Shown here: in pieces, positions 1 through 8,662 of the stretch
Layout: every line of letters begins with the position of its first letter
Position numbering within the stretch: position 1 is the stretch's first letter
Origin: CAVQCX01 sp963711095
GTDB taxonomy: Bacteria; Pseudomonadota; Gammaproteobacteria; Chromatiales; Chromatiaceae
Assembly (NCBI GenBank): GCA_963711095.1
Contig: CAVQCX010000030.1
Location: forward strand, 248,001 to 312,000
Length of the DNA: 64,000 nucleotides
Direction: 5' to 3'
Notes under the pieces: model-generated
Seen by the model: the letters and a program-made list of their open reading frames with translations, nothing else
Database searches by the model: none
Told to the model about the DNA's origin: nothing
Made by a program: the position numbers and the translations under genes

Positions 1-53
1 AGGGCCAAAGCGGAGCCGATGAAGCCGGCGCTGCCAGTGATAAGTACCTTCAT
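1..53 (-). CDS. NAD-dependent sugar epimerase, N-terminus only
   Basis: Only the first 17 codons lie in the window, and the gene runs off the left edge. The translation MKVLITGSAGFIGSALAL is a Rossmann-fold start with the glycine-rich GxxGFIGS signature of extended short-chain dehydrogenases, such as UDP-GlcNAc/UDP-glucuronate 4-epimerases. It begins 36 bp downstream of the stop of a TviB/WbpO-like dehydrogenase on the same strand. That suggests the TviC/WbpP-type partner of that enzyme, which is inference from position. The substrate cannot be told from the fragment. Confidence 0.75.
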   Translation of the reverse strand, partial: MKVLITGSAGFIGSALA

Positions 54-89
54 GGGCGATCGCGATCCTCGGGTGGATGCCGGCCCGGC

Positions 90-1369
90 TCAGAGGCGGC
101 CATCGGACTCGCCTTCGGCGAGCAGGTGCTTGACGTCGTAGATCACGCCCTGGTCCACGCACAGGCACCGGAAGTCCGCTGCTGTCATGGCACGGAACTG
201 GCGGTGGGCGACGGCGATGACCAGGGCATGATAGGGGGCCGACCCGGGCAGCTCGACCGGACGGATGCCATATTCGGCCTCGGCCTCGGCCGGGTCGACC
301 CAGGGGTCGTGGACATCGACCGCGAGCCCGTAGCTGCGCAGCTCCTTGATGATGTCGACGACGCGGGTGTTTCTGATGTCCGGACAGTTCTCCTTGAAGG
401 TCAGCCCCATCACCAGGGCGCGGGTCCCCGCGCACGGCAGCCCCTTGCGGACCATGAGCTTGACCAGGCTGCTGGCGACATAGGCGCCCATGCGGTCGTT
501 GATGCGCCGGCCGGCGAGGATGATCTCGGCGTGGTGCCCGACCGACTGGGCCTTGTAGGTGAGGTAATAGGGGTCGACGCCGATGCAGTGTCCTCCCACC
601 AGACCCGGGCGGAACGGCAGGAAGTTCCACTTGGTGCCGGCAGCGGCCAGGACCTCCTCGGTGTTGATGCCCAGGCGATTGAACAGGATCGCCAGCTCGT
701 TGATCAGCGCGATGTTGAGATCGCGCTGGGTGTTCTCGATCACCTTGGCGGCCTCGGCGACGCGGATGCTGCTCGCCTTGTGGGTGCCCTGCGGCGATGA
801 TCGAGCGATACAGCTCGTCGACGTAGGCCGCGCACTCCGGCGTCGAGCCCGAGGTCACCTTGACGATGTCGGCCAGGCGATGGGTCCTTGTCGCCCGGGT
901 TGATGCGCTCGGGGCTGTAGCCGACGAAGAACTCCCGGTTGAGCCGCAGCCCCGAGACCCGCTCGAGGATGGGCACGCACACCTCTTCGGTGGCCCCCGG
1001 ATAGACGGTGGATTCGTAGATTGCGACGTCGCCCGCCTTGAGCACGCCCGCGAGCATGCGACTGGCCCGTTCGAGCGGGCCCAGATCGGGCTGCTTGTAC
1101 TCGTCGATGGGGGTCGGCACGGTCACGATGAAGGTGTTGCAGCCGGCGAGATCCCGGACGTCATCGGTGTAGCGCAGCCGCTCGCGGCCCGCGAGCTCTT
1201 CGGGCTCGACCTCCAGGGTGCCGTCGCGCCCTCGGCGCAGCTCCTCGATGCGCCGCCGGTTGGTGTCGAATCCGATGGTGGGCAGGCATTTTCCGAAGGC
1301 CACCGCCAGCGGCAGGCCGACGTAGCCCAGGCCCATGACGGCGATCTTTGCCTGTTCGAGTGAGCGCAT
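90..1369 (-). CDS. tviB: UDP-N-acetylhexosamine 6-dehydrogenase (TviB/WbpO type), two frameshifts
   Basis: This enzyme would oxidise a UDP-N-acetylhexosamine to the uronic acid for capsule or O-antigen sugars. The ATG at 1369 gives the NAD-binding motif GLGYVGLPLA about 12 residues in. It is followed by VPTPIDEYKQPDL, YESTVYPGATEE and VGYSPERINPGDK. The C-terminal half carries the catalytic cysteine in GGHCIGVDPYYL and the motif TFKENCPDIRNTR. The order and spacing match the TviB/WbpO family (about 425 aa). The frame breaks twice by one extra base each: in the GGG run at 882-884 and in the CCC run at 787-789. Removing both restores a continuous protein through KASSIRVAEAAKVIENTQ. Both indels sit in G/C runs, so sequencing error is likelier than decay. 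The next gene, an epimerase, is probably co-transcribed. Confidence 0.85.
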
Positions 1370-1512
1370 GGATGTTGCAGGTCCGGTGGATTGACATGCA
1401 GGCGCCGGGACCGGTGCGGCTGGCCGCAGAGCGAGCGCATGATACCCCGGCAGATCGTGCAATTCGAGACAGCCGCCGCCGTGCTCGGGGGTCCGAGCGG
1501 TGCGCGCGCGGC

Positions 1513-2838
1513 CTACTCGACGAGTGCGGCGACCTGCTCCAGCGACAGCGACTCGCAGCCGGCGAGGGCGAGCAGGGCGCTGCCGTAGGCCGCCTGCTGG
1601 TGCCGGGCGTTGCTCACCGGCACGCCGAGGCGGATCTCGCGGATCCGGCGCCAGGCCTGGTTGCGGGCGCCTCCGCCGATGGTGCGCACCTGGCGCGGGG
1701 CGGGCGCGCCGAGCAGGCGCAGGCGCTCATAGCCCTGGCGCTCGATCTCGGCAATACCCTCCAGCAGGCCCTGGAAGAAACGCGCCGGCTCCGGGGGCCG
1801 GGGCTCGATCCGCGGCGCCCAGGCGGGGTCGTTGACCGGGAAGCGCTCGCCCGGGTGGGCCAGTGGATAATAATCGAGGCCGGTGCGCTCCTCGGGCCTC
1901 AGCTCGGCCGAGAGCGCGGTCATTTCCTGCTCGCTGAAGAGCCCGGCCAGCACGGCGCCGCCGCTGTTGGAGGCCCCGCCGGCCAGCCAGCAGTCCCCCA
2001 GGCGATGGCTGTAGACCCCATATTCGGGGGCCCAGACCGGTCGTGCGCAGAGCAGCTTCACCACCAGGGTGCTGCCGAGCACGGTGACGCCGTCGCCCGG
2101 GCGGCGGATGCCCGCGGCCAGGCTCGCCGCTGTGCTGTCGGTGGTGCCGGCGCACACCAGGATTCCCTCGGGCAGACCGGTTGCCTGGGCGGCGCTCCGG
2201 TGCAGAGGGGCGACCGGGGCGCCGGCGGGCAGCACCTCGGGCAGCCAGTCGCCCGGCACCCCGAGGCCGGCGGGTCCGAGCCAGGCGGGCCAGCGGCGGG
2301 CTGCCGCATCGTAGCCGAGCTTGAGGCAGTTGTTCTCGTCGCTGACTCCGAAGCGCCCGGTCAGCCGGCCCAGCACCCAGTCGGCCTGGTGCAGCGCGTA
2401 GCGGATCGGGTCCCGGGCATGGGTGGCGGCCAGGCCCAGCAGCTTGGCCAGGCCCGAGGAGGCGCTGTGCACCGCCGCATCCGGCGGGGCCACGGCCGCT
2501 ATGCGATCGAGCTGCCCGGCATGGCGGGCGTCGTCATACATCAGGGCCGGACCCAGGGGCCGGCCGTCCCGATCGGTGAGCAGCAGGGTGCCGGAAGTAG
2601 CGTCGACCGCCAGCGCGACCGGCCGGTAGCGGCCGAGCCGGTCCTGAAGCTCCTTGAGGATCTCGACCAGCGCGTCCCACCAGAGCGCGGGGTCCTGCTC
2701 CGAGTGGCCGTCCGGGCCGCGCCGGGGGGACGGCAGCGGGCGCGCGGCCTGGGCCAGCTCCCGGCCGTGCCGGTCGATGGCGAGCGCGCGGCACCCGGAG
2801 GTGCCCAGGTCGATGCCGATGTAAGCGCTAGTCCGCAT
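1513..2838 (-). CDS. FGGY-family carbohydrate kinase, probably D-ribulose kinase
   Basis: A 441-aa sugar kinase of the ASKHA/FGGY fold. The N-terminal phosphate-binding loop is GIDLGTSGCRA (residues 8-18). The motifs DATSGTLLL (about 99-107) and GGASNSGGAVLAG lie in the middle. The C-terminal ADENOSINE-type loop is TIGGGARNQAW. The protein is shorter than xylulokinase (about 485 aa) and resembles the plant/cyanobacterial XK1 group shown to phosphorylate D-ribulose. That substrate assignment is inference. In a Calvin-cycle organism it would salvage ribulose to ribulose-5-phosphate. It is on the same strand as tviB, 143 bp away, with no obvious shared pathway. Confidence 0.75.
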   Translation of the reverse strand: MRTSAYIGIDLGTSGCRALAIDRHGRELAQAARPLPSPRRGPDGHSEQDPALWWDALVEILKELQDRLGRYRPVALAVDATSGTLLLTDRDGRPLGPALMYDDARHAGQLDRIAAVAPPDAAVHSASSGLAKLLGLAATHARDPIRYALHQADWVLGRLTGRFGVSDENNCLKLGYDAAARRWPAWLGPAGLGVPGDWLPEVLPAGAPVAPLHRSAAQATGLPEGILVCAGTTDSTAASLAAGIRRPGDGVTVLGSTLVVKLLCARPVWAPEYGVYSHRLGDCWLAGGASNSGGAVLAGLFSEQEMTALSAELRPEERTGLDYYPLAHPGERFPVNDPAWAPRIEPRPPEPARFFQGLLEGIAEIERQGYERLRLLGAPAPRQVRTIGGGARNQAWRRIREIRLGVPVSNARHQQAAYGSALLALAGCESLSLEQVAALVE

Positions 2839-3028
2839 TTCTCACCGACGGTCGTCGCGAGGCGTCCGAGATGCGCGTGGGTACAAGGCGCGCGACAGAC
2901 CCGGCGCGCAGGCGTGATCGGTAGTACGCCGGGCACCCGGGCCGAGCGCAACGCCGTAGACGCGGGCAGATCGGGCGCCGCAGCAGCGGGTTGGTGAGCA
3001 ACGCCGGCTAAACCCCGCCAAGGCGGGC

Positions 3029-3418
3029 TCAGGGCAGAGCGACGGGGCTGGGGGCCGGCCAGCCCGGGGTGCGGTGCTCCGCCACCACGCTGGTATAGAT
3101 CCCGCCGCGGACGTTGAACTCCGCCGTGAGGCGCATGAAGCGGGGTTGGACCGCCTGCGCCAGATCATCCAGGATGCGGTTGGTCACGGCCTCGTGGAAG
3201 GCGCCTTCGTCCCGGAACGACCAGACGTAGAGCTTGAGGGACTTCAGCTCCACGCAGAGCCGGTCCGGGACGTATTCCAGGTGCAGTGTGGCGAAGTCGG
3301 GCTGGCCGGTCTTGGGGCACAGACAGGTGAACTCGGGGATGCGGATGCGCACCGTGTAGTCGCGCTGCGGCTGCGGATTGTCGAAGGTCTCGAGCTGCTT
3401 GCTGGATCGGGTGCTCAT
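3029..3418 (-). CDS. queF: NADPH-dependent 7-cyano-7-deazaguanine (preQ0) reductase, short type
   Basis: QueF reduces the nitrile of preQ0 to the amine preQ1 in queuosine tRNA modification, in the cytoplasm. I chose the ATG at 3418 (MSTRSSKQLETFDNP), giving 129 aa, the usual size of the short YkvM-type enzyme. Upstream in-frame codons to 3541 look non-coding. The nucleophilic cysteine is Cys34 in FTCLCPKTGQPDF. The substrate-binding stretch ELKSLKLYVWSFRDEG and the C-terminal FNVRGGIYTSVVAEHR are present. No other queuosine gene is nearby, and I see no clear preQ1 riboswitch upstream. Confidence 0.95.
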   Translation of the reverse strand: MSTRSSKQLETFDNPQPQRDYTVRIRIPEFTCLCPKTGQPDFATLHLEYVPDRLCVELKSLKLYVWSFRDEGAFHEAVTNRILDDLAQAVQPRFMRLTAEFNVRGGIYTSVVAEHRTPGWPAPSPVALP

Positions 3419-3689
3419 TGACAGGCTCAGGGGCGCAGGGAATCGAGCGGTAATTATATAAGCGTCCCCGCCCGCGAGCTGTGGGGGTGCTCGCTGGGTT
3501 GCGCAGACCCTGCAGCGAGGCGTGCGGCCTGCCGGACGCACCTTCGGCTGCCTGGTGGTCAGCCGCGCCGGATTGCGGCGAGGGCCTGGCCGGATGCCCC
3601 GGGGCCTCGGCCGCAGACCGCGTCGACCGGCCGCGGGAGGGGCTCAGGGCCGCCGCCGGAGCACGCCCCCGATGGCACTCGGATGCGCC

Positions 3690-3790
3690 ACAGAAAAACT
3701 TATAAAAACAATAACATGTAATATATTAATTAACCAAAATATCTCTCCAGGCCTCGCTTGTTTCGTGGCCTTGCTGAGGGTATCTTAGCG
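3690..3790 (+). promoter_or_regulatory. AT-rich leader upstream of smc, probable promoter
   Basis: The 376-bp gap between queF and smc is divergent. Its last 100 bases change abruptly from GC-rich to very AT-rich, with several overlapping TATAAT-like strings at about 3700-3735, such as CTTATAAAA and GTAATATATTAATTAA. This is the expected place for the smc promoter and probably an AT-rich protein-binding site. No single -35/-10 pair stands out. The rest of the gap (3419-3690) shows nothing recognisable. Confidence 0.4.
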
Positions 3791-3794
3791 GCCC

Positions 3795-6700
3795 ATGCGC
3801 CTGGAAAAGATCAAGCTCTCGGGCTTCAAATCCTTTGTCGACCCGACCGTTGTTCTGTTTCCGGGCAACCTGGTAGGGATCGTCGGGCCCAACGGTTGCG
3901 GCAAGTCCAACGTCATCGACGCAGTGCGCTGGGTGATGGGCGAGATGTCGGCGAAGACGCTGCGCGGCGAGTCGATGACCGACGTTATCTTCAACGGCTC
4001 CACCAGTCGCAAGCCGGTGGGCACCGCCACCATCGAGCTGCTGTTCGACAACACCGATGGCAGTGCCGGGGGTCAGTACGCCCGCTATGCCGAGATCTCC
4101 GTGAAGCGCCAGGTGTCGCGGGACGGCCAGTCGGGCTATTTTCTGAACGGTGTGCGCTGTCGGCGCCGCGACGTGCAGGATCTGTTTCTCGGCACCGGAT
4201 TGGGTCCGCGCAGCTACTCCATCATCGAGCAGGGCATGATCTCGCGTCTCATCGAGGCGCGGCCCGAGGACCTGCGGCTGTTTCTGGAGGAAGCGGCGGG
4301 GATCTCCAAGTACAAGGAGCGCCGGCGCGAGACCGAGACCCGAATCCGCCATACCCGGGAGAACCTGGAGCGGCTCGATGACCTGCGCGAGGAGGTCCAG
4401 AAGCAGCTGCGCCATCTCGAGCGCCAAGCGGCGACCGCCGAGAAATACAAGGAATACAAGCAGACCGAGCGCCGCCTGAAGGCCGAGCTGCTGGCCCTGC
4501 GCTGGCGTGGCCTGGACGAGGAGCTGCGGACTCACGAGCGGCGCATCCAGGAGCAGGATACGGCCGTGCAGGCCGCATTGGCCGCTCAGCGCAGCCTGGA
4601 GGCGCAGATCGACAGCGAGCGCGAGGGCCACGTCGAGGCCAACGACCGGTTCAACGAGGTGCAGGGCCGTTACTACGCGGTCGGCTCGGACATCGCGCGC
4701 CTGGAGCAGTCGATCCAGTTCGTGCGCGACAGCCTGGCCCAGCAGCGCCAAGAGCTGCGCCAGCTCCAGGCGTCTCTCGAGGAGGCGGAGGACCACCGTG
4801 TCGGGGACGAGACCCGCCTGGGCGAGCTGGAGATCGGCCTGGCCGAGCAGGTGCCCCGGCATCAGGAGTTTCAGGCGGCGGCGGAGCTGGGCGCGGAGCG
4901 CCTGGCCGAAGTCGAGGAGGCCATGCACGACTGGCAGTCCGAGTGGGAGGCGTTCAACGAGCGCGCCGCCGAGCCTGCCCAGACCGCTCAGGTGGAGCGC
5001 ACACGCATCAATCACGTGGAGAGCCAGGACCGGGAGCTGGAGCGGCGCATCCTGCGCCACGCCGAGGAAGCTCCAGCAGCTCGACGATCGGGGACTACAG
5101 GCGGAGATCGCCGAGCAGGAGGCGACCGAGGCGAGCCGCCTGGAGCAGGCGAAGACCCTCCAAGAGCGCCTCCTGGAGGTCAACGCACTGACCGCGGGGC
5201 ACCGCGAGGGCATAGCGGCGGTGCAGCGCGAGCTCGACGGGGCGCGCCAGCGGCTGCAGGCGGCGCGCGGGCGCCACGCCTCGCTGCTCACCCTGCAGCA
5301 GGCGGCGCTGGGCAAGGACGAGACCCTGGCGGTGGACTGGCTGCAGGCGCGCGGCTTGGAGCGGGCCGAGCGCTTGGCCGAGCGTCTCAAGGTCGAGCCG
5401 AGCTGGGAGCAGGCGGTGGAGACGGTGCTCGGCCAGCATCTTCAGGCCGTCTGCGTCGACGGTCTGGACGCGCTGGGCGGGACCCTGGGCAGCCTGGAGG
5501 GGGCAGAGCTGAGCCTGTTCGATACCGCAAACGCGGGCCCCTCAGAACCCTCGGGGGATTCTCTGGCTGCCAAGGTTCAGGCGCCCTGGCCGCTGGGGGC
5601 GCTGCTGGGCGCGGTGCGCACCGCGGGCGATCTGCAGAGCGCCCTTGCCCTGCGCTCCTCGCTGGCGAGTCACGAGTCGGTGGTCACCCGCGAGGGCGTC
5701 TGGCTGGGGACGAGCTGGCTGCGCGCGGGGCGGCGCCAGGACAAGATGGCGGGTGTACTGGAGCGCGCCGAGGAGATCCGGGTCCTGGACCGGGATATAG
5801 CCATGCTGGAGGGGCGCTGCGAGGCGCTGGCCGGGCAGCTGGAGGCGCATCAGGAGGCCCTGCACGGGGCCGAGGCGGCGCGCGAGCAGGTGCAGGGGCA
5901 GCTCGATGAGGTCAACCGGCGGCTCTCGGAGCTGCGCGCCTCCCTGACCGGCAAGCGCACCCGCGCCGAGCATCTGAGGCTGCGCCGGGAACGGGTGAGC
6001 AGCGAGACTACGGAGCTGCGCGAGCGCCAAGCCGAGGGTCGGGCGCAGATGGACGAGGCGCGGGATCGGCTGCATGCCGCCCTGGAGGCCATGGAGAATC
6101 TGAGTGCGAGCCGCGAGCTGCTGATCGAGCGGCGCGACAGCCTGCGCCGGGAGCTGGACTTGGCCCGTCAGGAGGCGGCGGCGCAGCGGGCGCGCGCCCA
6201 CGAGGTGGCCCTGCGCATCGAATCCATGCGCTCCTCGGAGCGTTCCCTGCGCCAGAGCCTGGAGCGGGTGCGCGCCCAGCTCACCCAGATGCTGCAGCGG
6301 CGCGACGAGCTGCAGCGATCGGTCGAGACCACCGAGGCCCCCCTGCGGGGGCAGACCGAGGAGCTGGCGGTGCAGCTGCGCGAGCGGGTGGCGGTCGAGG
6401 CCCAGCTCGCCCAGGCGCGCGATCGCCTGGAGACGCTGGAGCAGTCGCTGCGCGAGCTCGAGCGCCAGCGCCACGAGGCCGAGCAGGGGGTCGAGCAGCT
6501 CCGCTCCGCGCTCGAGCGCCTGCGCATGGAGCGCCAGGAAGTGGCGGTGCGCGAGCAGACCATCGACGAGCAGCTGCGCGACAGCGGCTACAGCCGCGAG
6601 GAGCTGTTCGCCGGCCTGCTGGAAGGGGCGGCTGAGGAGGCCTGGCAGGAGCAGGTCGAGCGCATCGGCCAGCGCATCCAGCGCCTGGGTCCGGTCAACT

Positions 6701-7298
6701 TGGCGGCGATCGAGGAGCTCCGGGAGCAGTCCGAGCGTATGCGCTATCTGGATGCCCAGCACGCGGACATCACCACCTCTCTGGACACCCTGGAGAACGC
6801 CATCCGCAAGATCGACCGGGAGACGCGCACCCGCTTCAAGGAGACCTTCGATCGGGTGAACGCCGGGCTGCAGGAGCTCTTTCCCGGCTGTTCGGCGGTG
6901 GCCACGCCTATCTGCAGCTCACCGGCGAGGATCTGCTGGACACCGGCGTGGCGGTGATGGCACGACCGCCTGGCAAGCGCAATTCCAGCATCCATCTGCT
7001 CTCCGGCGGTGAGAAGGCGCTGACCGCGGTGGCGCTGGTGTTTGCGATCTTCGAGCTGAATCCCGCGCCTTTCTGTATGCTCGACGAGGTGGACGCGCCG
7101 CTCGACGATGCCAATGTGGGGCGCTTCTGTGACATGGTGCGGGCCATGGCGGCGCGGGTGCAGTTTATTTTCATCACCCACAATAAGATCACCATGGAGA
7201 TGGCGGACCAGCTCGCCGGCGTGACCATGCAGGAGCCGGGGGTGTCGCGCCTGGTGTCGGTGGACGTCCACGAGGCGGCCCAGCTCGCCGCGGTGTGA
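3795..7298 (+). CDS. smc: Chromosome segregation ATPase SMC, two compensating frameshifts
   Basis: SMC is the long coiled-coil ATPase of bacterial condensin. The N-terminal head has Walker A in GPNGCGKSNV (residues 31-40) and the early LSGFKSF motif. Two long coiled-coil arms rich in Glu/Arg/Leu flank a central hinge around residues 510-640. The C-terminal head has the ABC signature LLSGGEKALTA and Walker B FCMLDEVDAPLDD. One extra G at about 5066-5067 shifts the frame, and one missing C at 6883-6885 shifts it back. The overall length is exactly 1168 codons including the stop, typical for SMC. Essential-gene status and compensating indels argue for sequence errors. It is followed by zipA after 37 bp, and smc-zipA-ligA is a known gammaproteobacterial order. 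Confidence 0.93.
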
Positions 7299-7335
7299 GG
7301 CTCAGGTTGGCCCCGGAGGGCCCTGGCGGTAGCGG

Positions 7336-8196
7336 ATGACGGCGGACATACTGCGAGTGATCCTGGCGGCGGCGGGTGCCGTGCTCGTGCTCGGCATCTA
7401 TCTCTGGGAGCGCCACCGGCGCCTGGAGGCCCGGGTGCAGGCGATCCGACGTGCCCAGGAGCAGGCTAACGCGCCTGAAGCGGCGTCGGGCGGCGAGGGC
7501 GGCGCGGAGAGCATCACGCGGGAGCTGGAGCGGCTCGACCAGATCGTCTCCGAGCACAAGGCGACATCGCCGGGCGAGCCGTCCGCCCCGGCGCACGCAC
7601 GTAAGGAAAGCAAGCGCAAGGGCCCGGAAAAGCCGGCCAAGGGCCCGGAAAAGCCGGCCAAGGGCGCGCCCGAGACGGCGGACTCGGTGCTCTTGGGTCA
7701 GCAAGGGGAGCTGCCGCTCGACGGTGACGCCTACTGGCTCGATCTGCCGCCTTCGGTACCTTTCAAGATCGTGCAGATCAACGTGGTCTCGCGCAAGCTG
7801 CCGTTTTCCGGCGGACGCATCGAGGCGGCCTGCCGCGACGTCGAGCTGATGCCCGGCGACATGAACATCTATCACCGCTATGACCGCACCGGCAAGAAGC
7901 CCCGGGTGATGTTCAGCATGGCCAACCTGGTGAAGCCGGGACAGTTTCCAATAAACCAGATGGCAGCGTTCTCCACGCCGGGGCTTAGCCTGTTCGCCCA
8001 GCTGCCGGGGCCGCGCGACAGCCTGGCGATCTTCTCCGATATGTTGTTCACCGCGGAGCGCCTGGCGGCGATGCTGGATGGCGACCTGCAGGATGAGACT
8101 CACAGCGCGCTCACCCGCCAGACCATCGAGCACACCCGCGAGCAGATCCTGGAGCACCGCCGCCAGATCCAGCTGGCGCGGAAGAAGAAGACGTGA
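7336..8196 (+). CDS. zipA: Cell division protein ZipA
   Basis: ZipA tethers FtsZ to the inner membrane at the division site. The 286-aa protein has an N-terminal membrane anchor (residues about 4-24, ILRVILAAAGAVLVLGIYL). A charged linker follows, and a C-terminal FtsZ-binding domain covers residues about 145-265 (WLDLPPSVPFKIVQINVV and later DMNIYHRYD). The linker holds a perfect in-frame duplication of KGPEKPA (residues about 96-110; direct DNA repeat near 7621-7660), an unstable-looking spot. It sits between smc and ligA on the same strand. Confidence 0.93.
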   Translation: MTADILRVILAAAGAVLVLGIYLWERHRRLEARVQAIRRAQEQANAPEAASGGEGGAESITRELERLDQIVSEHKATSPGEPSAPAHARKESKRKGPEKPAKGPEKPAKGAPETADSVLLGQQGELPLDGDAYWLDLPPSVPFKIVQINVVSRKLPFSGGRIEAACRDVELMPGDMNIYHRYDRTGKKPRVMFSMANLVKPGQFPINQMAAFSTPGLSLFAQLPGPRDSLAIFSDMLFTAERLAAMLDGDLQDETHSALTRQTIEHTREQILEHRRQIQLARKKKT

Positions 8197-8275
8197 GCCG
8201 CCGACCCCTGGGCCGCTGCACGGGTCCCGAGCATGCTTGGCTGCCGGCGCAGCGGCCGAACGCTCGGCATACCCA

Positions 8276-8662
8276 CCCTCGCCCTCCGGGAGAGGACCGG
8301 GGTGAGGGGAGCCACAGGGCATCTCTGTCGTGACCGCTGCGAGCCGCGCCCGCGATCGCGTCATCTCGTTGCGCGAGCCCGCCGTTGGTCCATTGTGCCG
8401 CAGGCCCCGCCAAGCACCCCCTCTCCCCCCGGGAGAGGGCCGGGGTGAGGGGAGCCACAGGGCATCTCTGTCGTGACTACTGCGAGCCGCGTCCGCGACC
8501 GCGTCTCCTGGTTGCGTGAGCCCGCCGGCAGTCCATTGTGCCGCAGGCCCCGCCAAGCACCCCCTCTCCCTCCGGGAGAGGGCCGGGGCGAGGGGATCGA
8601 CCAGGCATCGCCTGCATGACCGCCCAGACGCCCGTCCGCGACCGCGTCTCCTGGTTGCGTGA
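8276..8662 (+). repeat. 143-bp tandem repeat carrying copies of the ligA 5' end plus a REP-like hairpin
   Basis: The zipA-ligA gap is built of near-identical units. Each holds a 34-bp palindromic motif of the type CCCTCTCCC-CCGGGAGAGGG-CCGGGGTGAGGGG (8276-8309, 8417-8452, 8561-8595). A start-codon-like GTG or ATG follows, at 8330, 8473 and 8616, spaced exactly 143 bp. About 14 codons related to the true ligA start follow each one: (C)GTCCGCGACCGCGTC then TGGTTGCG(T)GAG. The third unit is ligA itself, and the first is the most diverged. The upstream copies run out of frame with ligA. This is a duplication of the gene's first codons together with its leader hairpin. Confidence 0.85.

Noticed and set aside
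1348..2997. A 549-codon plus-strand frame opposite the FGGY kinase
   Set aside because: Pro/Ala/Arg/Gly-rich shadow; the minus strand carries intact kinase motifs.
3726..6762. Long minus-strand frames across smc
   Set aside because: Low-complexity Leu/Gln/Ala translations complementary to the SMC coiled coil; no start signals.
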